From Azorinus chamasolen (taxonomy: Eukaryota > Mollusca > Bivalvia > Cardiida > Solecurtidae), in assembly GCA_963576725.1 (NCBI GenBank), contig OY755251.1:33359784-33423783 (forward strand): DNA of 64,000 nt. The letters run 5' to 3'. Of the stretch, positions 44,601 to 55,900 are shown piece after piece. The position numbers and the translations under genes were made by a program. Below the pieces are notes generated by a model, which saw nothing but the letters and a program-made list of their open reading frames with translations, did not search any database and was not told the DNA's origin. Each line of letters begins with the position of its first letter. Position 1 is the stretch's first letter.

Positions 44601-45200
44601 TAAATGCAAAAATGTAATTGATCTGTATTGTGTTGTAACCGTATTGGGTACCTCCGTGCAACACTGAAATCACTAAAAGCATGTATGTTAGATTGACACA
44701 GATGTCCATCAAGAATGACCCATAGTTCATCTAAGAATATGTAATTGTGTACAAACCAATACGGGTGATTTCTTTGAATGTGGCAGATTCAAAATGAAAG
44801 ACAATATCCATATTCTTCAATAATATATCACTGAGTATTTTGTTTGACATTACATGTACATTCAGTCACAAGAAAAGTACACAATGAAAGCCCATACCCA
44901 CACATCTTCACCAGACAGAAACTTTGAGGATGTTTTAATCCCTACTTACAATATTTAACTCTTTAAATTCAAAAGATAATGACAATAAAACAATTTAGAG
45001 CTAAATACGGTCTAACTAAAACGGTAAGCAACGAATGCTAATGATATCAAATATCCACACCCGCCACATCCCATCTTACAGGCTACTAACTTATTTTGGG
45101 ATAAAGTGGAAACTGGATCAATAAATAAATAATGATCAGGTCCAAATGAAAATACAAAACCTGATGTGCTTCCATCCCCCGCTCGGACAAAGTTTCCCAT
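41660..45200. other. No gene supported
   Basis: Mostly AT-rich single-copy-looking sequence. Short frames on both strands lack domains and splice context. Only the SINE scrap at 42809-42880 is recognisable. Confidence 0.4.
42809..42880 (+). repeat. tRNA-derived SINE head
   Basis: TTAGCTCAGTCGGTACAACG is an A-box-like start and GAGTTTGGTCACTGG a worn B box. An extra insertion breaks the anticodon arm, so it is not a tRNA gene. Confidence 0.55.
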
Positions 45201-45205
45201 TCAAA

Positions 45206-45350
45206 GTCCCATAACTCTGTAGAAAATCATCGAACCGGAATAGGAATAATAAATGCACAACTAAGCGCATTGCTGATCAATCCCATTAAGTTTCGTGAAA
45301 ATCCGACAACATGTCTTGGAGAAATCGTGAGGACAAAATTTCAATGTAAA
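45206..45350 (+). repeat. First copy of a ~120-bp repeat that recurs at 45624
   Basis: AAGTCCCATAACTCTG, AAAATCATCGAACCGGAA and TGCTGATCAATC recur in order at 45624-45745. The pearl-like element 45351-45620 lies between the two copies. Confidence 0.7.
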
Positions 45351-45620
45351 ACAAGATGTGTTTGTGAAACACTATACCCGCGACCTTATACCCTGAAGGG
45401 TGACCTTGACCTTTGACCCATAGACCAGGGAGTTGAACGCAACACATTGTCTTTGTATGGTGAACATTTGTGCCAGGTTATTTTGAAATCCATTCACAGA
45501 TAAAAAAAAAGTTATAGAAGGGACACGAAATTTGGGACGGACGGATGGAAGGACGGGCGGACGGAGGGAAGGACAGACAATGCGATTACTATATGCCCGC
45601 CGTTGGAGGGGGCATAAAAA
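45351..45620 (+). mobile_element. Short pearl-like element with one core
   Basis: The head is ACAAGAT plus the perfect hairpin GTGTTTGTGAAACAC (45358-45372). A single TGACCTTGACCTTTGACC core follows at about 45400, then a degenerate GGAC microsatellite at 45536-45578, and a tail hairpin ending GGGGGCATAAAAA. It is the minimal form of the family at 29538-30132. Confidence 0.75.
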
Positions 45621-45623
45621 TCG

Positions 45624-45858
45624 AAGTCCCATAACTCTGCAGAAAATCATCGAACCGGAACATGAAAATGTTAAAGAAAACTAGGCATAGTGCTGATCAA
45701 TCTCATGAAAATCCGATCAAAGGTTTTGGAGAAACAGCACAGATAAATTAAAATCGGACAGACAAACGGACGGGCAAAAGGGGCAGCAGACACACAGATG
45801 GACAGACAGACGGACGCCGCACACAAAGACAAAATGTCTCCCCAGTATACTGGGGAGA
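45624..45858 (+). mobile_element. Second pearl-like family, 3' part with perfect tail palindrome
   Basis: A body with AAGTCCCATAACTC, a GACA/GACG-rich microsatellite (about 45756-45820), and the 26-bp perfect palindrome at 45833-45858 (half-site TGTCTCCCCAGTA). The tail architecture matches the other pearl-like elements but the sequence is unrelated. No head hairpin was found upstream. Confidence 0.6.
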
Positions 45859-45859
45859 C

Positions 45860-46469
45860 AGAACTAGCAGGTGCATTGGTTACTAAAATAATAAGAATAT
45901 TAAGTTTTAAGCAAACCTGTAGATTGGGAAACTTGCGTCTATAAATAGACAGACAGGCAGACGGATGAATGGATGGACAGATAGAGGGACGGACATATTG
46001 GTTGGACAGATGGAAGGACAGTCAGACTGACAACCTGATTCACGTATATCATCATAATTTCGTTGTTAGGGTATGATACCAAATGTTGTAAATCTGAAAT
46101 CGTTAGCTTTACTTTTCATTGATAATTTTATCTCGAAATGCGGATATTGTATAGCATAATATAAAACGCAATAAAACATAGAAAGCTACCATCGATGCAA
46201 TGCTATCACATATGTTCTAACTCTATACATGTATATGTTGTAAAAAATCACAATGAGAATTATTCCCCTGAGATGGTACCGACCAACCCTACTGGCTCAT
46301 CGACTAATATGTATTTTAACACACCCAGTTAAAACAAAATAAAATAAACATTACTTCTACTTCTACTACATAGTGACCAGTGACCACCTTCAACAAATTG
46401 AAGTTTATGTCACTGGTGATGAGGTGACGATCGTGGAAAAAAGTTAAAACTATATACATTTAACATGAT
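45860..46469. other. No gene seen
   Basis: Contains a second GACA/GACG-rich stretch (about 45944-46030) without a tail hairpin. Otherwise featureless. Confidence 0.4.
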
Positions 46470-47485
46470 TTAGTGGGGTGACTTTTGACTGCAGTTCTGA
46501 ACGACTCGACAGAGTCGCTCAGAACCACACTCAGTGGGAGGCTGTTCCAATATTATTACGTGTCTGTCTATGTGGAGGAAGTAATCTGTTTTGGGAATTG
46601 CAATAAGTTCATGTGATATTTTATAGAACATGGTTATGCGTGCATCTGTGCGTCTGTCAGCAAGACTTCTCCGTTCTAGGCTGCTCAGCATGTTACCAAC
46701 ACTAAAGGTATTCCTATATCTGTTAGTGACATACCTTGCAGCCCTCCTCTTAACTTTTTTCTAAATTCATGATATCTTCATTTAGGTATGGGTCCCAGAC
46801 AGAGCAGGCATATTCTAATGATGGGCGAACTAGTGATTTGTATGCCTTCTCTTTCATAGAGGATGAACTGATGTTTAGGTTCCTGATGTTTAAGCAAAGT
46901 GTTCTATTTGCCTTGTTACGGACATTATTTACATGACTCTGCCATTTGAGATCGGACTGTATGGTAACTCCTAAATGCTTTGCTTTATCTGTGTGTTCTA
47001 GGACTTGGCCATGCAGTTTTTAGTTGTGTTTAATGGGATGTTTGCTTCTTGTGATGGACAGAACGTTGCATTTGTCTGGATGGAATGCCATTTTCTAAGT
47101 GTGTTCCCATATGCTGGGTTTGTTGAGGGCCATTCTGCTGGAGTGTTTTGCAGTCTGAGTTAGATTTGATAGTGAGATAAGCAATTGTGTCGTCTGCAAA
47201 TAGGCGTGCGGTTGAGTTTAAGCCAGAAGGTATGTTGTTTATATAAAATAGAAACAGACTAGGCCCCAGCACGAATCCTTGGGGGACCCCGGATCGCACT
47301 GAGTGGAATCGGGAATTTAGTGCGTTTGGTTTTTCTTTGGGATCTGTGAGAAGCTTTCCGTCTCTTTTTAGTGATGAAACACCATTGTAATCTGGTTTTC
47401 TTTTGTATTTTACATAGGACCAGAACATAGGACAATAAAACAACATATTTATTATGTATAGCATAAATATCAAATGATTAAGCAC
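46470..47485 (-). pseudogene. Deleted and frameshifted Jockey/CR1-type LINE, reverse transcriptase 3' half
   Basis: Minus-strand frame 47030-47485 carries a pre-RT piece (VSSLKRDGKLLTDPKEK, then ALNSRFHSV) that runs directly into RSGVPQGFVLGPSLFLFYIN and then RLFADDT, the catalytic palm. The stretch normally between these parts (several RT blocks) is missing, so there is an internal deletion at about 47296. After a frameshift, 46700-47030 gives HLGVTIQSDLKWQSHV and KANRTL, then VRPSLEYACSVWDP. 46470-46691 gives RRTDARITMFYKI-like tail sequence. Not functional. Confidence 0.8.
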
Positions 47486-47888
47486 CCAAGCATATTTATC
47501 AAAACTTTAATTCTTTCTTTAAGAAAAAAGGATGGCATTGTAGTAGATATTGAACTTAATTAGATGGTCACTATATAAAGTCTTAAAACGAACATTTCAT
47601 TTCGATTCAAATTTAGTGACAAATCTTTGTGAAACAGACCGTACTGATTTCCCGTGCAAATTATTGTACGTATACTTACCTGTCTAACTGTTTCGAGAGT
47701 GTTATATTAAAACCGTTATCAAATAAATGAAAACCTATTGTATTTAAAGCAGAGACATACACAATACATGTCTCTGATTTAAAGAAATCCCCCGCCGATA
47801 TATATCGAGATGTCACCCATATATGAAAGATACTTGTAATTGTCAGAAACTTACTCTAATTATTGGTAACGTTGTTATATATTTATTA

Positions 47889-48042
47889 CACTAACATAGT
47901 AGACCTAGATGAGACGGCTCATGTAGGAACCGACTGATCAGGGTCTCCCCTGTTTGCGTCAGAAATCTTACACTAACATAGTAGACCCAGATGAAACGGC
48001 TCGTGTAGGAACTGACTGATCAGGGTCTGCCCTGTCTGAGTT
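47889..48042 (+). repeat. Tandem pair of TTAA-1 cores
   Basis: ACTAACATAGTAGACC(T/C)AGATG at 47889 recurs at 47970. Each copy continues through a worn inverted core to GATCAGGGTCT. The period is about 81 bp. Confidence 0.7.
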
Positions 48043-48174
48043 CTTACAGGGAGCAGTTTAACTGTCTAGACTGTCCGTCATAAATTTAAGGCTAACAGCG
48101 TTGAATTAATAGTGTTTCATTGTCCATTAAAATGAAACAATGTTGATGCAGCGGTGTTAGTTAATTTAATTTTA

Positions 48175-48835
48175 TACTTGGCTTGATCTAATCCGGTAGA
48201 AGTCCTGTAAAGTAGTCATAATGCCTGAAAAAAACCAACAACATATCAATGCATATTTCATTTCCATTTCTACTATTAATCTCCACTGGCGAAATGGAAT
48301 TTTTTCATTAATTACGCGATTATAAGGTTATCTATTGATAATTCTCGTTTTAGTTGATCTAAATCATTCGAAATTACCTTATAGTACCTATATTGCTTGA
48401 AAAAACTGTAAAAATCAACCCAGAAATGACTTTAAAATTTCCATTGCGTGTTTTCTCTCCATTTCTCTTGTGGCGCAATGGACTTTTTTAAAGTAAATAC
48501 ACGATTGCACAATTATTAATGGACGACATATACTTAGCTTGATCTAATTCGATAGAATTCGTGTAAGAGTAGTCATAATGCCTAAAAAATGAACAAAATC
48601 AACATAAAAATGCATATTCCATCTCCATTTCTCCACTGGCGAAATGGAAAAGTTTTCAGTAACTACGCGATTTTATGGTTATCTATTGACCAGTCTTGTT
48701 TTATATGGTCTAAATCAATCGAAATTACCTTATTGTACCTATATTTGTTGAAAAAAATATTAAAATCGACCCAGAAATGCCTTAAACATTTCCATTGCGT
48801 GTTTTGTGTTCCATTTCTTCCATTTCTTCCATTGC
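48175..48835 (+). repeat. Tandem duplication, unit ~356 bp
   Basis: ATACTTGGCTTGATCTAAT (48175) recurs as ATACTTAGCTTGATCTAAT (about 48531). Both copies continue with CATAATGCCT, CCACTGGCGAAATGGAA and CGAAATTACCTTAT in order. The second copy ends near 48835. No coding signal. Confidence 0.75.
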
Positions 48836-49846
48836 GTGTTTTAGACCAACCCCCTGTTTTAGCCTTATCCCAGAATCCTCGCGAAATCTCGGTATTTACG
48901 AGACAACAAAAATTGTTTACCTTGGATTCTAACAAAACGGGTGGAGAAACAGAATTGCCGGGTTAAGCATGCTAAATATCACCTACTGAACACAAGCTGC
49001 TGCTAACTTGAATCAAATTAGGTAAATTTACATATTGAAATATGTCTAACTGTATACAAATTATCGAGCGAGGTGACTATTGTTGCCAAATCCTTAAAAA
49101 AGGCAATTTAAACTGTTTAACATGAGTAAAATGTCGCAAAATAGCGTTTGTGTCAAGATTCAGAAATTGCAGAGGCACAGTCATTTGACATGTTTTAAAA
49201 AACGGAAATGACTATTTCTAAGCAACCCGACATCAACCAAAAATAACTCGTTCAAGGGAGGGGGAGGGGAATACACGCACAAAACTATAACAGAATATTC
49301 GATATGTCAAAGATGGCGAGAAAATGGAAGAAGAAGATATGTATTAGAATGTTTAACCATTTCCCTCATGAAGTTTCGTATATAAGAAATAATGACATTT
49401 TTACATAAATTAAGTTTTTATAATGGCATATAAACACAGGAATTCTTTACTATGGCAGAAGTCCTAGAATCTTCTTCCAGTGTAGGGTATCTAAATGATG
49501 ATGGAAATTGATTCACTTAAAAATAACACTCAACTTTCAAGTAACGACTACTATAGCTGTTTGTTTGTAAAGTTGGGTTTTACATCACCTTAACAGTAGT
49601 TCATTCGTATCACAAAATTCAGCTAATTACAGGCTAGGAGGGTTAGGGTTCCAATGGTTTTTATGTGCATGGAACAAATTGAATTATCTATTGCACAGAC
49701 TAACAACTGGGTAGAGCCACAGACTTGCTGCAAGCCAGATGGAAGGCTTCCTCACATGAAAAATCCAAATGCACTGACCCTGATTACTATAACTTTACAT
49801 ATTGAGTATTTCAGTCTCATATATCTTTTTTCAGCTTTTCTTACAG

Positions 49847-49937
49847 ACTTTACACATGCCAATATCAAGATGTCTCTAGGAGGATTCAATCTGACAACTC
49901 ACAAGAAAGATGATACATCTTTGCGCTCCAAAGTACA
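49847..49937 (+). CDS. ZBBX: ZBBX-like exon 1 (first visible; start codon at 49870)
   Basis: A TTTTTCAGCTTTTCTTACAG acceptor precedes 49847, so a 5' non-coding exon lies upstream. The ATG at 49870 opens the peptide [15 protein letters not shown]. The donor GTAAGT follows at 49938, phase 2. Reading past it gives an immediate stop, which supports the exon end. Confidence 0.7.
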
Positions 49938-52900
49938 GTAAGTAATTGTCAAACCTTTGATATATATTACCGGTTGCAACAAATGAGGCCATGTAGCGAA
50001 TGAAAGAGACCTCACTTTAATTTTACATGCATCAATGTGCAAGGTTTGTCCTCAAGGGAGTACTGTTATTTTCTCATCATGATTTAACCCTTACAGTATG
50101 GGACACAAGTCACTAATGTCCTTAATTGCAAACAGTTTAGAACTCAGATGAGAGGGCTCCTCTAGGAGCCCTCTCATCAGGGTCTGCACTGTTTGTCATG
50201 TTACCCGTTTCTTCAGAAAAGTCCTGAAATATTCACCATAAGCTAGACCCAGGGTTTCCGCTGCCGTTCGCCGCTTTCACAAATGGCGAAAAAATATCCG
50301 AGGTGGCGAAAAAAAATTGTCCAAGCATACTTTTTTTTCTGCAGTCCTAAATTTCAAATTTTACCTTAATTAACCCTTTATCTAGGATTTAGCTGTGAAA
50401 GATAATTAATCTCATCGCCTCGGGCACCTTCGTGTCAAACTGACAGATTGTTTACTAATACACACACTGATTAAGAGCCTATAGAAAACGATAACCACAG
50501 GCGCGTTCAATTTGCCACTTTAAGAACAAAATCACGTGACAGAAGCAAAATTGCAATCGAACACAATCACAAACTGAAGATAGAAAGTTCTTCGTGGTCA
50601 GTATACTCTGTCAAATTGGAACATTAATACGGTATGTTATAATTTTTATTTAGCGGATCCTCTCCTCTTGTTTTCTCGGAAGTAAATGGTGAAGGCAGTA
50701 GAACTTGTTCTTCCAAACACTTCTACTCCTGTCGCACTTAATCGTACACATTCATTTTTCAACTTCCGAACTGCACTTTTGTGGACGTTGGCATATGTTT
50801 TGTAATGAATTCTAGATAGGGTTTCTGTCAATTTCCTGTTAGTTGCTGTTGATTCAATTCTTGATCAAATTCGAATGCAAAAGTTGTGAACAAAATTCAA
50901 CCGAAAGCAGTTAAAACGCTCTAATGAGATGTTCCAACTAATGATATTTTGGGTGGTGGGGTAAAATGGTAGAAAGACTGTTGGCCGTTCGGGAGACGAG
51001 CTCAGTTGCTCGACACATTCTGATGGTTTGTTCAGTTGTACAAATGATCCTGATCGAACTTTAAACTTTGTGTTTTCAAGACAGAGATATCGTTAAAACC
51101 GAAAGTAGCTTGATAACACCATTTAGAGTACACAAATGTGAACTAGATCGAATTACACAGAAATACAAGCTGAATCATAGCTTGTAAAATAAATGTCCAT
51201 TCCTTTGGGAATTGCATAATATAAATTTGACTGGTCTTAGTATAATCTATTATAACTTTATCCTTTGTAGTGAAAGATTGGTCCCTCCCAACAAAACTCC
51301 CCCATACAACAACCTTTGCCTGATTCAAACAAAAGTTGTTAAATACAGGAAGCACGTACTGTACGTATATCAAAACTTAATTTCTTCAATATTTACTCAG
51401 TTTACAACATTAAAAACACACTAGTTTTGATGAAACATTTATTCAGCAATGACTATTCAATGACTGAGTATAGAAGTCTGAGATTGGTGTTACACCTGCA
51501 GATACTGAATGTGAAGCTTGCTGTTTGAGTAGTTATTTTTTTATAGCATCATATTGATATATTGCTATGTAGTAGAAAATAAAATTCAGAAAACACAAGT
51601 AGTCATCATTATTTTAACATGCATATATTATAAATGTTATGTTAGTTTAAGCTCCAGGTATACTGGAAATGGTGCCTTTTGTAGTCCAGATTTTAAAAAA
51701 ATTCCGACAGGGAGGGGACACCTCCCGGACCCTCCCCTCTGACAAAAAAAAAAGTGGCTAAAAAACTTTTTTGTCCAGTGGAAACCCTGTTAGACTTCTT
51801 TGAATCTTGGAATAGACTATATATAGTCCATTTAAAAGTTCAGCATTTTAGGGGTTACTCAACAATTAATTTAATTACCCATGTACACTTTCTACTTAAG
51901 ATGATGATTTAAAGTATGTTTGTTCAAATTTAATCAGAGAATATGTATATGTATGTTTTGGTAAGACAGTTTGATGTTTTTTTATGTTTCCAAGGTCTAG
52001 AGCATGGACATATTGTTTTTGGTCTATCTATTTGTTTGTTTGTCTGTTTTTAGGTTGTCTGAAAGTTTAACTTTGGTCATAACTTTTGAACTGTTAGAGA
52101 TAGAAACTTTATACTTTGCATCCATACTCATCTCAATTTTTGAGTGATTTAGCCATGTTAACTTAAAGTCAAAATCAGACTTCAAGATGGAGGTCATCAT
52201 TTTAGGTCAAACTGCCTGCTGGGGGTGGCGTGTCTATGGGGCGGGGTTTATAGTGTTTCACAAACACATATTCTTCAGTTTGCAGCATTATTTATACTAA
52301 ATAATTAAACTGAAACAATATTTAACCCATTCCCTCATATAATGACACCTTTTGACGCCTCTGCAAAAGTCACCTGCTGAAACAATTGTGATTATGGAGC
52401 ATTTGCTCCTATAGGAGCAAATGCTCTATTTATCACAATGGTTTCAAACTACAAAATTCCCAAATTTTTCTTTTCTCTAGTTAATGCTCCTTTCAGTAGA
52501 TTTATTCAGAGAGGTTGGATCTAAAAATAGCCTGTGAGGGATTGGGTTAAACCTTTACTTCATGAATGTTCATGTAAGAAATATTGCAGTCATGAATATT
52601 ATTTAGCTGAACTTTTATAATGGCATATAAACTGTAGAACCAGATCTGTTAGCTATATTAATCATTCCATAAACAAACAGAGCAGACCCAGACCAAAAAA
52701 AACAACTACAGAAACTGTCTGATCTGGGTCTACTCTGTTTGCAAAGGCATAAATGTGTGTATATATGGAGTAAAGGTTAACCCTTTCGCTGTTCTATGTT
52801 TATTTCATTTTTCAGTACCTACTGCATATTCATGGCCAAAATAGTTATAATGAAATATGGAAGGTGGTACATTTGCAGCAATTTTAGAAAGTAAAGAAAC

Positions 52901-55900
52901 AGATCATTCAAATTCCATTAGCAAACAGAGCAGACACTGATCAGATCAGATCTGGGTCTACTCTGTCTCTGTTTGCAGATGCTTGAAAATGTGTTTATAT
53001 GGAGTAAAGGGTTAAACCAGAAATAAACTCCTACTGGCAGATTTAACCAAAATATATTCTTTTATTTTAAAGGCAGTTTGTTTTGTAAGTATTATGAACA
53101 CAAAACAAATATGATGTCTGTGCAATTCTTCATTTCAACATGTTTTGCTCACACTATTATTTTTCCATACACTGTTGTCATGTTGCTGTCAAAGTATATA
53201 TTTACATATACATGTATATAAGTAATCATTCAAATCATTAAAATGGTCTTTTAACCCTTTACTCCATAAATACGCCTTTCTATGCCTTTGCAAACAGAGT
53301 AGACCCAGATCAGACTGCTCCTATAGGAGCCGTCTGATTAGGGTCTGTTCTGTTTGCTTATGATATAATAATAGATATGATTCTACAGTTTCTGTTATGG
53401 CCAAAAATTCCTGTGTCCATGTGCTATTAATATATAACGAACACATCAATCTAATTAATATTCATTATGTTATCATTTCTTTTGTGAATATTCATGGAGG
53501 AAAGGGTTAAATCATTGACTGAGTTTCAGTATAAAAGGAATAACTAATACCTGTTCCTGATAGACATGCCATCCGTTTTCTAACAGGTTCACCCAGAATA
53601 GAAGGCTCCTGTAGGAGCAGTCTGATCAAGGTCTGCTCTATTTACCTACATAGACTTGTATAGACCTGATTCAACAGTATCTGTCTTAGCCAAAAATCCT
53701 GCATTCATATGTTGTTATAAAATATAAGTAATATATATAATTATATATTCTTGATGTCATTATTTTTTTATATGAATTTTCATGAATTAAAGGGTCAACC
53801 CTGTACCAGATGCACATTCATGTAACAATACATTCATATCACAATGGTTTCAAGAAGTGACTATTACAGAGACATAGAAAGGCGTATTTATGGAGGAAAG
53901 GGTTAATCAATCGAATCTTTATAATGGCATATGCAGGGTTTTCTCCCGAAATTTATGAAGGCACTTTGCATCTGACGCGTAAATCTGGTTTCAATATAAC
54001 AAATAAAACTTTTTATCAATAAATTGGCATTAATTATTTTATCAAATTGAAATGGTGTTCATACATATCTGATAATAAACAGCACAGTATTTTATGGTAA
54101 TTATGAATTTGGGCATTTAAAGTAAATCAAATGTAATAGTTTTAAAAGTCCTTTGAAAATTACGGCATGTTGCAAGAGATATTTTGACACAAAGGCATGT
54201 TGCATGCGACATGCTTTAAATGCCTGGGGAAAACCCTGATGCCATTTGGCAATGGCAGAAACAGTAGAGTCAGATCTGCCCAGTATATAAATCAATTTAT
54301 AAGCAAAAGGAGCAGACCCTTAAATCAGAGGGATTGTACAGGAACCATGATCTCGGTTTAGTCTGTTTGCAAAAGGGGTTAATTAGAAGACGTCTCTATC
54401 AGGTAAAGGGGTAAACTCTTTAAATGCTGATTATTCAAAGTGGAAATGCCTATTGGTATTTAGCCATAGACTCAATTCAGTGTGAAAGGGGATTTACTAG
54501 ACGATTTTGAGCAAAAACAGTGCAGATCCTGATCTGGGTCTACATGGTTTTTTTTGCAAATACCAACACACAAATATGGCCTTACGTTTGACATTCATTT
54601 TTTTCTAAAGGTTAATATTTTACAGTACTCAGAAGTCTGAAGATACTGCAAGTACCTCTCTATAATGACCATTTTATCTCTCTATAATGACCATTATAGA
54701 GGTGTAATTCTGGGTTTTAGACCCTTTACTCCATACATGTTCATGTAAGAAATAATGACAGCATGAAATTTTAATAAGATTTCTTTTCATAATGGCACAT
54801 GGACACAGGAATATCTATATTACTTCATAAGCAAACAGAGCAGACTCTAACAGGAACTGTCTGATCTGGGTCTACTCTTTGCAAAAGCATAGAAAGGCGT
54901 ATTTATGGAGTTAAGAAAGGAGTAGCTAGCATGAATGCAAAATGAAAGTTGTGGAGAAGGCTTTCATAGGAGATTTCTGCATTACTGTAACTCTCATGTT
55001 GCATTTAGCATGCTTTAACTCTTACTCCATAGATATGCCTTTAACACCTTTGCAAACAGAGTAGACTCAGATCAGATGGCTCCAGATTTCTGATCAGGGT
55101 CTGCTCTTTTGCTTAATTATGGAATGATATACACCTGATTCTACAGTTTCTGCTGTGGCCAAAATTTCCTGGGTTCATATGCCATTTAATATTTAAAAAT
55201 CTTTTAATATTCATGATACATGTATTATTTTTTTCTTACATGAATATTCATGAAGTATAAGATTAATTGGTTGCTACAGAGATTCTACTGCACTTTCTCA
55301 ACTGTTTAGTTTTAAAAGCATGGCACCACTTTCTGTTCCAAACAGTGAGTTTTAGCATGAAATTGTTGTATTCATGAATTTCCGACTCCTTCAAGTAATT
55401 GTAGCATGCAAAAATTATTGTATGCATATATTTTTTCAAAACGATTTTTTTTAATTTTTGTTAGAAAACAATTACTTATATACTCAGTCATAGAAAATCG
55501 AACTAGCCGGATTAGATGTCAGCTACATGTACTTTTGCATCTCATCTGTGTCAAAATCTGGCACATGGCTTGTTTAGAGTTATTATTATTATTATTAGGC
55601 TTAATTGTTCTGTTCAAAGCTTTATAGAAGTCATTTTAGCTGGTGTGTTTAAAGAGGAAGCCCGTACAATGAACGCATATTTTCAATAATGTTGTAAACC
55701 TTAAAATTTGTTATGTTCAGTCATTATTAATTATGAAGATTGTCAATTTGAACTTATATCGAATAAATGCCCCTGTGATACAAAATAAACCGTTTTCATC
55801 GACACTTATAATTTTTGTTCTACAACAAAATATTATCAACCTTGGTCGAACAGTTAACGAAACTAAAAGGCGAGCCGAATACATACTAATAGATTGCCGA

